Below are positions 1 through 5,886 of a DNA stretch of 6,834 bases, in pieces (position 1 is the stretch's first letter; each line of letters opens with the position of its first letter). This stretch comes from Actinomycetota bacterium (GTDB lineage: Bacteria > Actinomycetota > Thermoleophilia > Solirubrobacterales > Solirubrobacteraceae): contig VAYD01000170.1 in the NCBI GenBank assembly GCA_005883905.1, positions 1 to 6,834 of the forward strand, given 5' to 3'. The translations under genes and the position numbers were made by a program. The notes beneath the pieces are model-generated. The model had not been told where the DNA came from. It ran no database searches and saw only the letters and a list, made by a program, of their open reading frames with translations.

Positions 1-873
1 GACGCTGCCGCGGGTGTCGCCCTTGTGGAACCCGGCGCGCTCGATCAGCCAGGCCGCGCTGGTCTTCACGCGCCCGCCGGCCTCGGGGAAGCGCGGCGGC
101 TCGCCCGCGCCGCGCCGCGCCAGCGCCTCGAACGCCTCGGGCTCGAGGATCGGGTTGGTGAAGAACGACCCCGCGGACACCGAGTCGGGGTCATCGGGGT
201 CGACGACCATGCCCTTGCCGCGGCGCAGCTCGAGCACGGCGTCGCGCACGTCGTGCAGGGGCGCGCGGTCGGCGCCGACGGCGCGCGCCAGCTCGGCGTA
301 GCGCAGCGGGCCGGACATGTCCGACGCGGTCAGGTCGAAGCGGACGCGCAGGACGACGCGGCGGTCCTGGTAGCGCAGCGCGCTCGTGCGGTAGGCGAAG
401 CCGAGGGCCTCGGCGGGCAGGTCCTCGACGGCGTCGCGCCGGCGGTCGTAGACGCGCGCGCTCGTCACCGTCTGGGCGACGTCCTGGCCGTACGCGCCGA
501 CGTTCTGGATCGGCGTGGCGCCGGTGCTGCCGGGGATCCCGGACAGGCACTCGATACCTGCCAGGCCGTCGTCGACAGCGGCGGCGACGACCTCGTCCCA
601 CGGCTCGCCGGCGGCGACGCTCAGCGCGGTACCGTCGCGCTCGACGCCGTGCGTGAGCACGCGCACGACCGTGCCGGCGAAGCCCTCGTCGGCGATCACG
701 ACGTTGGAGCCGCCGGCCAGGACGAGCACCGGCTCGCCCGCGGCGTCGCAGGCGCGCAGGACGTCGACCAGGTCGTCGTCGGTATGCGCCTCGACGACCT
801 TTGCCGCCAGGCCACCGAGCCGCAGCGTCGTCAGCGGCGCGAGCGGCACGCCCGTGGTCGCGCTAGGCGGCAC
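1..873 (-). CDS. murB: UDP-N-acetylmuramate dehydrogenase (MurB), C-terminus cut by window edge
   Basis: This enzyme reduces UDP-GlcNAc-enolpyruvate to UDP-MurNAc with NADPH and FAD, the second committed cytoplasmic step of peptidoglycan precursor synthesis. The 291 visible residues carry the family signatures in order: TTLRLGG near residue 15, LAGGSN at 52-57, the FAD-binding stretch GIPGSTGATPIQNVGAYGQ at 112-130, the Tyr-Arg pair Y161-R162 (FAYRTS), RRGKGMVVD at 217-225, and SAGSFFTNP with the presumed proton-donor Ser at 236. KTSAAWLIERAGF follows near the edge. The absence of a long insertion around the Tyr-Arg motif fits a type I MurB. Roughly the last 50 residues, including the conserved C-terminal Glu, lie outside the window. 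I chose the GTG at 873 because GGAGAG sits 5 nt upstream; a second GTG at 849 lacks such a site. The gene overlaps the tetR stop by 11 bp, so translation is probably coupled. Identity is very secure; the start is moderately secure. Confidence 0.96.
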   Translation of the reverse strand, partial: MPPSATTGVPLAPLTTLRLGGLAAKVVEAHTDDDLVDVLRACDAAGEPVLVLAGGSNVVIADEGFAGTVVRVLTHGVERDGTALSVAAGEPWDEVVAAAVDDGLAGIECLSGIPGSTGATPIQNVGAYGQDVAQTVTSARVYDRRRDAVEDLPAEALGFAYRTSALRYQDRRVVLRVRFDLTASDMSGPLRYAELARAVGADRAPLHDVRDAVLELRRGKGMVVDPDDPDSVSAGSFFTNPILEPEAFEALARRGAGEPPRFPEAGGRVKTSAAWLIERAGFHKGDTRGSV

Positions 874-1411
874 CGACGCTCTCCAGCGCCTCGGCGCTCG
901 CCACGGCGTGGTGCAGCGCGTCGGCGAGCAGCGCGCGCAGCTGCTCGCGCTCGATGTCGCCGCGCTCGACCCAGTCCGTCGCGGCGGCCTCGACCATCCC
1001 GACCCATCCACGCATCGCGGTGCGCATCAGCGGGCCGTGGCCCACGGTGGCAGCGAGGCGGTCGACGATCGCCTGCCGCGTGCCCTCGACGATCGCGCTG
1101 ACCTCCGCATCGCTGCCGACGCCGCCGCGCATGAGCGCCAGCCAGCCCGGCCGGTGCGTCTCGACGTAGTCCAGGTACGCATCGAGGCCCGAGTCGAGCT
1201 CGTCGGGGTCGGGCTCCGTCTCGGCCAGCAGCGTCGCGGCCTCGGCCTCGAGCGTGGCGACGTACAGGCCGCGCTTGCCCTCGAAGTAGTGGTAGAGCAG
1301 TCCCTTCGAGACCTCCGCCGCAGCCGCGATGTCGTCGATCGAGATCTCGTCGAACGCCCGCTCCCCGAACAGCCGGCGCCCCACCTCGAGCAGATGCTCA
1401 CGCGTCGTCAC
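863..1411 (-). CDS. TetR/AcrR-family transcriptional repressor
   Basis: This is a 182-residue dimeric DNA-binding regulator of the TetR family. The N-terminal domain is clear: TREHLLEVGRRLFGERAFDE leads into the helix-turn-helix at about residues 24-43 (SIDDIAAAAEVSKGLLYHYF), followed by EGKRGLYVATLEAEA. The remainder, about 55-182, is the all-helical ligand-binding and dimerisation domain, with a conserved-looking THRPGWLALMRGGVGSDAEV segment. The ligand cannot be read from sequence. The start is GTG at 1411 with no good Shine-Dalgarno site, so the mRNA may be leaderless or weakly translated. A perfect inverted repeat lies 13 bp upstream, the usual place for an autoregulatory operator. The gene overlaps the start of murB by 11 bp, so murB is the most likely co-regulated gene. 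Family assignment is certain; the regulon is inferred. Confidence 0.95.
   Translation of the reverse strand: MTTREHLLEVGRRLFGERAFDEISIDDIAAAAEVSKGLLYHYFEGKRGLYVATLEAEAATLLAETEPDPDELDSGLDAYLDYVETHRPGWLALMRGGVGSDAEVSAIVEGTRQAIVDRLAATVGHGPLMRTAMRGWVGMVEAAATDWVERGDIEREQLRALLADALHHAVASAEALESVGAA
879..884 (-). promoter_or_regulatory. Shine-Dalgarno site for murB (inside tetR)
   Basis: On the minus strand GGAGAG lies 5 nt before the GTG at 873, within the last codons of the TetR gene. It decides the murB start over the downstream GTG at 849 and supports translational coupling of the two genes. Confidence 0.6.
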
Positions 1412-1424
1412 CCACGCCAGCCTA

Positions 1425-1439
1425 TTGAACTTCGTTCAA
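1425..1439. promoter_or_regulatory. Candidate TetR operator (perfect inverted repeat)
   Basis: TTGAAC and GTTCAA are perfect 6-bp arms around a 3-bp centre (TTC on the plus strand). The site ends 13 bp before the GTG of the minus-strand TetR gene, where promoter or +1 contacts would be expected. TetR-family repressors commonly bind 15-20 bp palindromes in front of their own genes. It is the only perfect palindrome of this size I noticed next to tetR. That this regulator binds it is inference. No convincing -35/-10 pair could be assigned around it. Confidence 0.6.
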
Positions 1440-1440
1440 G

Positions 1441-1524
1441 AGGGGACAGGCCCCTGCGTTGCAGCATGCGAAAAAGGGGACAGACCCCTGATTCGCAGAG
1501 TGCGAGAAAGGGGACTGGCCCCTG
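1441..1524. repeat. Three palindromic repeats at 34-bp period
   Basis: Three copies of a 16-bp element start at 1441, 1475 and 1509, exactly 34 bp apart: AGGGGACAGGCCCCTG, AGGGGACAGACCCCTG and AGGGGACTGGCCCCTG. Each is a 5-bp stem (AGGGG/CCCCT) around a 5-nt loop. The two 18-bp spacers are related and are themselves near-palindromes: TCGCA-gag-TGCGA at 1493-1505 is perfect, and TTGCA-gca-TGCGA at 1459-1471 has one mismatch. The array fills the gap between the release-factor-like gene and tetR. It could be a REP-like intergenic element, a multi-hairpin transcription terminator, or both. Three copies of 34 bp with similar spacers do not fit a CRISPR. Confidence 0.85.
1471..1489 (-). terminator. 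Possible intrinsic terminator after the release-factor-like gene
   Basis: Read on the minus strand, repeat copy 2 is an AGGGG-TCTGT-CCCCT hairpin followed by four further T residues, the shape of a short Rho-independent terminator. It lies about 40 nt past the stop codon at 1532. Copy 3 (1509-1523) is a weaker version followed by TTCTC, and it begins only 8 nt after that stop. The stems are only 5 bp, so efficiency is uncertain. Confidence 0.4.
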
Positions 1525-1531
1525 AGTTGCG

Positions 1532-2707
1532 TCAGAAGCGCAGGACCGCGCCGATCCCGCCGTACATGTCGAGCTGGCTTGCGACCACCGGCTCGCCGTC
1601 GGCCTCGCGGCGCGCCAGGTAACGGACGTCGGCGGACTGCAGGAGCGCGCGCTGGACGGCCGGGCCGACGATGTCCTGACGGGCGATCGTGGGCGTGCCG
1701 TCGGCGGGGCACTCGTCGCCGCCCACGCCGAGCCAGCCGCAGCGCGGGCACTCGCGCCCCGGCGCGGTCGTGCCGGCGGCGATCAGGAGGGTCTCGACCC
1801 GGCGCTGGTTCAGCGCCTCCAGCACGTCGGCGATCCGGGCCGCAGCCGGCCGTGGCCCCCCGCTCAATCCTTCGCGCAGGCGTGCCAGCGCCTCATCCTC
1901 GCGCTCGCGCTCGATGCGCTGCATCACGTCCCGGGCCGAGCGCACCACGTCCTCGGGCGACGCGGTCTCGACATCGAGCTCGAGCCGCCCGGCGACGCGG
2001 CCACGCACGCTGCTCGGGAGCTCGTCCTGCACCCGCGCGACGGTCTCCTCCGGCGCGCCGATCAGGACGCCGTCCAGCGCGCGCTGCCCGAAGCGCCGCT
2101 TGACGAGCTCCCCGACGCGGCGGATGTGGTGCATCGCCTCGTTGTCGACCGAGCGCTCGTAGCGCGGCTGCGACAGACCGCCCCGCCGATGCTGGCCGTG
2201 CACGTCGGATTCGATCCGGGCAACCTCGGTCATCCGGTCCGCAGAGCCGAACAGCAGGCGCCCGACCCGGCGGTTGCACAGCACGACGAGAAAGCGCGAG
2301 TCCGCGTCGAGCCCGGCCAGCGGCTCGACGAACGGCGCGTCGTCGATGACCGCCTTGTGGCCCACGCCCACCGGCAGCTTCAGCGCCTCGAACAGGTCCT
2401 GGCCGGAGTCGCAGAACAGCGCGACGCCGTGGGCGCCGGACGCGTCGAACTCCTGCTCCAGGAACGTCCGCACGCGCTCGAGCCCGGACTTCAGCCCCGC
2501 CCGGGCCTCGTGCTCGAGCGACGCCGCGTCGCGCAGCTCGCGCTCGGCCTCGTCGAGCACGGACGTGATCGCGGTCGCGCGCGCGGGCGGAGTCGCGAAC
2601 TCGCTCGGCTCGAGATCGACGTAGACGCTCAGGACCTTGCCGCCGTTGCGGGGCCGGACCTGGGCGAGACGGCGCAGCCGCTCAGTGGTCACCTCGTTCG
2701 CCTGCAT
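1532..2707 (-). CDS. eRF1-fold release-factor-like protein (baeRF/Vms1-like)
   Basis: This 391-residue protein resembles archaeo-eukaryotic release factor 1. Residues 20-130 look like an eRF1-type N-terminal domain (KVLSVYVDLEP near 24-34, HGVALFCDSG near 93-102) without a recognisable NIKS stop-codon motif. Residues 135-260 match the middle domain: GGLSQ at 176-180, then an R-[FY]-x-R and HHIRRVGE pattern, parallels the eRF1 loop after GGQ. The C-terminal domain (about 265-391) ends in YGGIGAVLRF, close to the GGIGGILRY signature of eRF1, and carries a small zinc-ribbon-like insert (C320, C323, C333, with D336 at the fourth position). The likely role is hydrolysis of peptidyl-tRNA on stalled ribosomes or 60S/50S-type complexes, by analogy with Vms1; this is inference. 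Start: ATG at 2707 has GGAG 3 nt upstream; ATG at 2731 would add 8 residues without a ribosome site, and GTG at 2692 is also possible. Confidence 0.82.
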   Translation of the reverse strand: MQANEVTTERLRRLAQVRPRNGGKVLSVYVDLEPSEFATPPARATAITSVLDEAERELRDAASLEHEARAGLKSGLERVRTFLEQEFDASGAHGVALFCDSGQDLFEALKLPVGVGHKAVIDDAPFVEPLAGLDADSRFLVVLCNRRVGRLLFGSADRMTEVARIESDVHGQHRRGGLSQPRYERSVDNEAMHHIRRVGELVKRRFGQRALDGVLIGAPEETVARVQDELPSSVRGRVAGRLELDVETASPEDVVRSARDVMQRIEREREDEALARLREGLSGGPRPAAARIADVLEALNQRRVETLLIAAGTTAPGRECPRCGWLGVGGDECPADGTPTIARQDIVGPAVQRALLQSADVRYLARREADGEPVVASQLDMYGGIGAVLRF

Positions 2708-2729
2708 AAGCTCCGGGTACCCCGCGCCC
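2708..2729. promoter_or_regulatory. 22-bp divergent intergenic region with GGGTACCC palindrome
   Basis: This is all that separates the preferred start codons of two divergent genes. It holds a perfect 8-bp palindrome, GGGTACCC, at 2715-2722, and the GGAG used by the minus-strand gene. It is too short for two ordinary promoters, so promoter elements must lie inside the opposite coding regions or the transcripts must be near-leaderless. No clear -10/-35 pair was found; the palindrome may be chance. Confidence 0.3.
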
Positions 2730-3803
2730 ATGCCGCGAAACAGGCTCGACCCCGCGATCTTCCGGCTCCCTGAGGTTCGTATCCGCGAGGGCTACTACTC
2801 GGATGCGTACTTCAACTTCACCAAGGAGCTGCTCGAGGCCGAGCAGCATCGCCCGCGCGTCCTGATGCAGGTGTTCCAGAAGAAGGAGTCGCTGCTCGGC
2901 GGCATCGACGAGGCGCTCGCGATCGTGCGCCGCTGCGCGGGTCAGTACGTGGACGGGCGCTGGCGCGACGGCTGGGAGCACCTCGACGTGCACGCGCTCT
3001 ACGAGGCCGACGAGGTCGCGCCCTATGAGACCGTCATGACGATCGAGGGCGACTACTCGCTGTTCGCCCACCTCGAGACCGTCTACCTCGGCGCGCTGGC
3101 TCGCCGAACGCTGGTCATGCGCAACGTGCGCGCCGTCGTCGAGGCCGCGGGCGGCAAGGACATCCTCTTCATGCCCGCCCGCCACGACCACTGGCTCGTG
3201 CAGACCGGCGACGGATGGGCGGCCCACGAGGCCGGCGCGATCGGCGTGTCGACCGACGCGAACGCCTCGTGGTGGGGCGGGCGCGGCGTCGGCACGGTCC
3301 CGCACGCGCTGATCGCCGCCTACGACGGCGACACGGTCGCCGCGGCCCGCGCCTTCGCGGGCCGCTACGGGAACACGATGAACGTCACGGTCCTCGTCGA
3401 CTTCGAGAACGACTCCACGCGCACCGCGATCGCGGTGGCCGACGCGCTCGGCGACGACCTCTGGGGCGTCCGGCTCGACACCTCGGAGTCGCTCGTCGAC
3501 GAGGCGCTCCAAGACCGCGGCGGCCCGCCGGGCGTGAACGCCGAGCTCGTGCGGCTCGTCCGCCAGGCGCTCGACGACGCCGGCCACGGGCGCGTCAGGA
3601 TCGTCGCCTCGGGCGGCTTCACCGCAAACAAGATCGCGCAGTTCGAGGCCGAGGGCGTCCCCGTCGACGCCTACGGCGTCGGCTCGTCGCTCGTGCGCGG
3701 GAACAATGACTTCACCGCGGACGTCGTCATGGTCAACGGACGCCCGTGTGCCAAGGTAGGCAGAGAGCACCGGCCCAACCCGCGCCTCGAGCGCGTCGAT
3801 TGA
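2730..3803 (+). CDS. pncB: Nicotinate phosphoribosyltransferase, short type
   Basis: This 357-residue enzyme of the nicotinate/quinolinate phosphoribosyltransferase fold should convert nicotinate and PRPP to nicotinate mononucleotide in NAD salvage. Visible signatures include REGYYSDAYFNFTKELL at 19-35, ETVMTIEGDYSLFAHLE at 100-116, RHDHW at 151-155, the substrate-binding stretch STDANASWWGGRGVGTVPH at 174-192 (H192 matches the GTxxH His of the family), VLVDFEND at 221-228, VRLDTSE at 247-253, the phosphate-binding IVASGGF at 291-297 and YGVGSSLVRG at 315-324. The length fits the shorter archaeal/actinobacterial type rather than the longer E. coli PncB. ATG at 2730 gives the N-terminus expected for the family (MPRNRLDPAIF); an upstream extension to 2637 would read through the opposite gene. 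The Shine-Dalgarno site is weak. It probably forms an operon with the membrane-protein gene 40 bp downstream. Exact base specificity (nicotinate versus a related substrate) is inferred. Confidence 0.88.
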   Translation: MPRNRLDPAIFRLPEVRIREGYYSDAYFNFTKELLEAEQHRPRVLMQVFQKKESLLGGIDEALAIVRRCAGQYVDGRWRDGWEHLDVHALYEADEVAPYETVMTIEGDYSLFAHLETVYLGALARRTLVMRNVRAVVEAAGGKDILFMPARHDHWLVQTGDGWAAHEAGAIGVSTDANASWWGGRGVGTVPHALIAAYDGDTVAAARAFAGRYGNTMNVTVLVDFENDSTRTAIAVADALGDDLWGVRLDTSESLVDEALQDRGGPPGVNAELVRLVRQALDDAGHGRVRIVASGGFTANKIAQFEAEGVPVDAYGVGSSLVRGNNDFTADVVMVNGRPCAKVGREHRPNPRLERVD

Positions 3804-3817
3804 GCCGCTGCCCTGTT

Positions 3818-3837
3818 CCTGCCGATGAGGCAGGTGA
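3818..3837 (+). promoter_or_regulatory. Hairpin overlapping the Shine-Dalgarno site of the membrane-protein gene
   Basis: CCTGCC (3818-3823), loop GATGA, and GGCAGG (3829-3834) form a perfect 6-bp stem. The 3' arm shares AGG with the Shine-Dalgarno sequence AGGTGA (3832-3837), which lies 6 nt before the ATG at 3844. Folding would partly mask ribosome binding. There is no T tract, so it is a poor intrinsic terminator. Function is inferred only from position. Confidence 0.45.
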
Positions 3838-3843
3838 CGCACC

Positions 3844-4830
3844 ATGATTAATCGGCTCCATGACGTCCTGCGAACCGCGGGCCACGCGATCGGCCTGCTG
3901 CTCGACAGCGCGGCCAGCGTCAGCGTGCCGCTGCTCCTGCTCGGCGCCGCGCTCTACGTCTTCAGCCAGTGCGTCCGGACGCTCGGCTGGTACACGATCC
4001 TGCGCGCCGCCTATCCGGACGCGGACGAGCTCACGCGCCGCGACGTCGTCAAGGCCTACCTCGCCGGCTCCGGGCTGAACGCCGTCATCCCGGCGCGCGG
4101 CGGCGACGCCGTGAAGCTGGCGATCGTCCACCGCCACATCCCGGGCTCGCGCTGGTCGACGCTGATCGCCACCTTCGTCCCCGAGACGATCTTCGAGACC
4201 GCCTTCGGCACCGCGCTCGTGGTGTGGGGGCTGGCCATGGGCTTCCTCCCGATCCCGGCGACGAGCGGCGAGCTGCCGGCGCTCGACGTCTCGCTGGTCC
4301 TCGGCCACCCGGTGCTCTCCGTCCTCGTCCTCGTGGCGCTGGCGGTCGTCGGACGGCGTCTGCTGCGCTACAAGGGCCGCGTTACCGTCGGGCGCGTCAA
4401 GCAGGGCCTCGCGATCCTCGGCTCGCCGCGGCTGTTCTTCAGCGGCGTCGTGTCCTGGCAGGCGCTCGCACGCGCGATCCGGCTCGGCTCGCTCGCGGCG
4501 TTCATGGCCGCGTTCAGCCTCCCGGTCACGCTCTCCACCGTCGTGCTGGTCATGGCCGCTCAAGGCGGCGGGCGCATCATCCCGCTGGCGCCCGCCTCGA
4601 CCGGCCTGCGCCTGGCGATGCTCTCCTACGGCTTCGTCGAGGTCACCCACCAGGCCGTCGACATCGCCGCCATCACGACGTTCACGTTCGGCGTCGGCGC
4701 GTTCCTCATGCTGACCGGCCTGGTGATCGCGCTGACGATCATCGCGCGCGAGTTCGGGACGCTCTCGCCCAGGCGCGCCGTCGCAGCGGCCCGCGAGCGG
4801 GTCGCTGCGCACTCGCCCGCGCCTACTTGA
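3844..4830 (+). CDS. Lysylphosphatidylglycerol synthase TM-region/AglD (UPF0104) family membrane protein
   Basis: This is a 328-residue polytopic inner-membrane protein. Hydrophobic segments lie at about 25-45, 105-135, 146-170, 213-240 and 270-302. The family motif is GSGLNAVIPARGGDAVKL at 75-92, followed by the IPGSRWSTLIATFVPETIFET region at 99-119 and APASTGLRLAML at 249-260. This domain is the flippase-like part of MprF and the archaeal AglD family; it occurs alone in many actinobacteria without the lysyl-transferase domain. No transferase domain is present here, so lysyl-PG synthesis by this protein alone is unlikely; transport of a lipid or lipid-linked substrate is the usual guess. 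The start ATG has AGGTGA 6 nt upstream, partly in a hairpin. It follows the phosphoribosyltransferase gene by 40 bp on the same strand. Its stop overlaps the convergent L,D-transpeptidase stop by 8 bp. Substrate unknown. Confidence 0.88.
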   Translation: MINRLHDVLRTAGHAIGLLLDSAASVSVPLLLLGAALYVFSQCVRTLGWYTILRAAYPDADELTRRDVVKAYLAGSGLNAVIPARGGDAVKLAIVHRHIPGSRWSTLIATFVPETIFETAFGTALVVWGLAMGFLPIPATSGELPALDVSLVLGHPVLSVLVLVALAVVGRRLLRYKGRVTVGRVKQGLAILGSPRLFFSGVVSWQALARAIRLGSLAAFMAAFSLPVTLSTVVLVMAAQGGGRIIPLAPASTGLRLAMLSYGFVEVTHQAVDIAAITTFTFGVGAFLMLTGLVIALTIIAREFGTLSPRRAVAAARERVAAHSPAPT

Positions 4831-5848
4831 TGAGGACCGTCGTGCCGACCGGCACGCGCGGGTACAGGTCGATCACGTCGGAGACGTGCATGCGGATGCA
4901 GCCGTGCGAGGCGCGCGTCCCGATCGACCAGTCCTCCGCGGTCCCGTGGATCCCGACGCCGTTGGCGATGCCGAGCCAGCGGGCCTTCAGGGGGTTGTCC
5001 GGCGCGCCACCCGGGATGACCTGACCGGCGAGCGAGCCCGCCCACGCGCTGTTCGGGACGTGCCACGCAGGGTTCACCTGCTTGTCCTGGATGCGGTACG
5101 TGCCGGCCGGCGTCTCGAGGCCCGCCATTCCGACCGCGATGCTGTAGCGCTTCCAGGGGCGCAGGCTGCGGAACAGCCGCAGCGCGAAGGTGTCGCGGTC
5201 GATCGTGATGATCCGCGGGTAGCGGCGCTGCAGGACCTTGTAGGTGACCGCCGGCTTGACCGCGACGAGCCGCGTATGCAGGCGGCGCACGCTCGCGCCG
5301 CTGTCGAGCGCGTCATCGATCTGCCTGGCCACGCGCTTGCTCGCGAGCCGCAGCCCGGGGCGCGAGTGGCTCACGATCATCCGCTGCACGGTGATCCGCA
5401 GCTTCGCCTCGCGCGGCGCGTGGTAGGCGCGCGCGGCAGCCTGCGCGACGAACGCCTTCACCGCCAGCTTCGAATGGCTCAGCACGAGCGCCACGTCGAC
5501 GCCCGCGGACTGGCCGCCGCCGGCGGGCGGCGGTGGCGGCTGCGCGGCGAGCGCATGCTTTGCGGTCACGTGCGCGTCGAACTTCAGCTTCGCCTGCTGC
5601 ATCGTCAGCGTGAACGGGATACCGGCCGCGCCGACCACGAAGTCCTGAGACAGGGGCGCGGTCAGCTCGTCGGTCAGCCGGGCCTCGGCCTGCTCCTGCG
5701 TCAGCCCGCTGAGGTCGATGCCGCCGGCCCGCACGCCCTGGGCGATCGCCGGCTCGGGCTGTGGGGGCGGCTGCGGCTGCGGGTCCTGCGCCGCAGCGGG
5801 GATCGCGGCGGCGAGGACGCAGAGGACCATGGCGCAGGCAAGGCGCAT
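4823..5848 (-). CDS. Secreted L,D-transpeptidase (YkuD domain) with peptidoglycan-binding region
   Basis: This 341-residue exported enzyme should form 3-3 (L,D) cross-links in peptidoglycan or attach proteins to it. Residues 1-20 are a Sec signal peptide (MRLACAMVLCVLAAAIPAAA, probable cleavage before Q21), followed by a Pro/Gln-rich linker at 21-35. Residues 39-90 (VRAGGIDLSGLTQEQAEARL) and about 116-200 resemble the VanW/PG_binding_4 type region common before YkuD domains, interrupted by a Pro-Gly-rich stretch at 103-113. The catalytic domain spans about 211-341, with GIHGT at 299-303 (H301) and the nucleophile motif SHGCIRM at 314-320 (Cys 317, Arg 319). All key residues are present. The ATG at 5848 is chosen because it gives a complete signal peptide; the open frame continues upstream only as a shadow of the exporter gene. 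No good ribosome site was found, and ATG at 5830 would leave no charged N-region. The gene lies 38 bp after the exporter gene. Confidence 0.93.
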   Translation of the reverse strand: MRLACAMVLCVLAAAIPAAAQDPQPQPPPQPEPAIAQGVRAGGIDLSGLTQEQAEARLTDELTAPLSQDFVVGAAGIPFTLTMQQAKLKFDAHVTAKHALAAQPPPPPAGGGQSAGVDVALVLSHSKLAVKAFVAQAAARAYHAPREAKLRITVQRMIVSHSRPGLRLASKRVARQIDDALDSGASVRRLHTRLVAVKPAVTYKVLQRRYPRIITIDRDTFALRLFRSLRPWKRYSIAVGMAGLETPAGTYRIQDKQVNPAWHVPNSAWAGSLAGQVIPGGAPDNPLKARWLGIANGVGIHGTAEDWSIGTRASHGCIRMHVSDVIDLYPRVPVGTTVLIK

Positions 5849-5886
5849 GGAACCGAGGGTAGCGAGCGCTCTGCGAAGCGGTGCAA

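Noticed and set aside
25..1101. Long plus-strand open frame over murB and part of tetR
   Set aside because: Spans two recognised minus-strand genes and is a typical high-GC antisense frame; the 515-1525 frame was dropped for the same reason.
1441..1524. Short CRISPR array
   Set aside because: Repeats are 16 bp and palindromic, the 18-bp spacers resemble each other, only three units exist and there are no cas genes.
2682..3845. 387-residue minus-strand open frame opposite the phosphoribosyltransferase gene
   Set aside because: Low-complexity Asp/Val/Arg/Ala-rich translation mirroring the codon bias of a strongly recognised plus-strand enzyme; no domain signature.
3825..3851. Eight-codon plus-strand leader peptide overlapping the membrane-protein start
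   Set aside because: It has an ATG in the hairpin loop and a TAA after the next gene's start, but no ribosome site and no characteristic codon run; chance is the simpler explanation.
3733..4812. 359-residue minus-strand open frame opposite the membrane-protein gene
   Set aside because: Arg/Asp/Glu/Gln-rich translation without hydrophobic core; the plus strand encodes a clear polytopic membrane protein.
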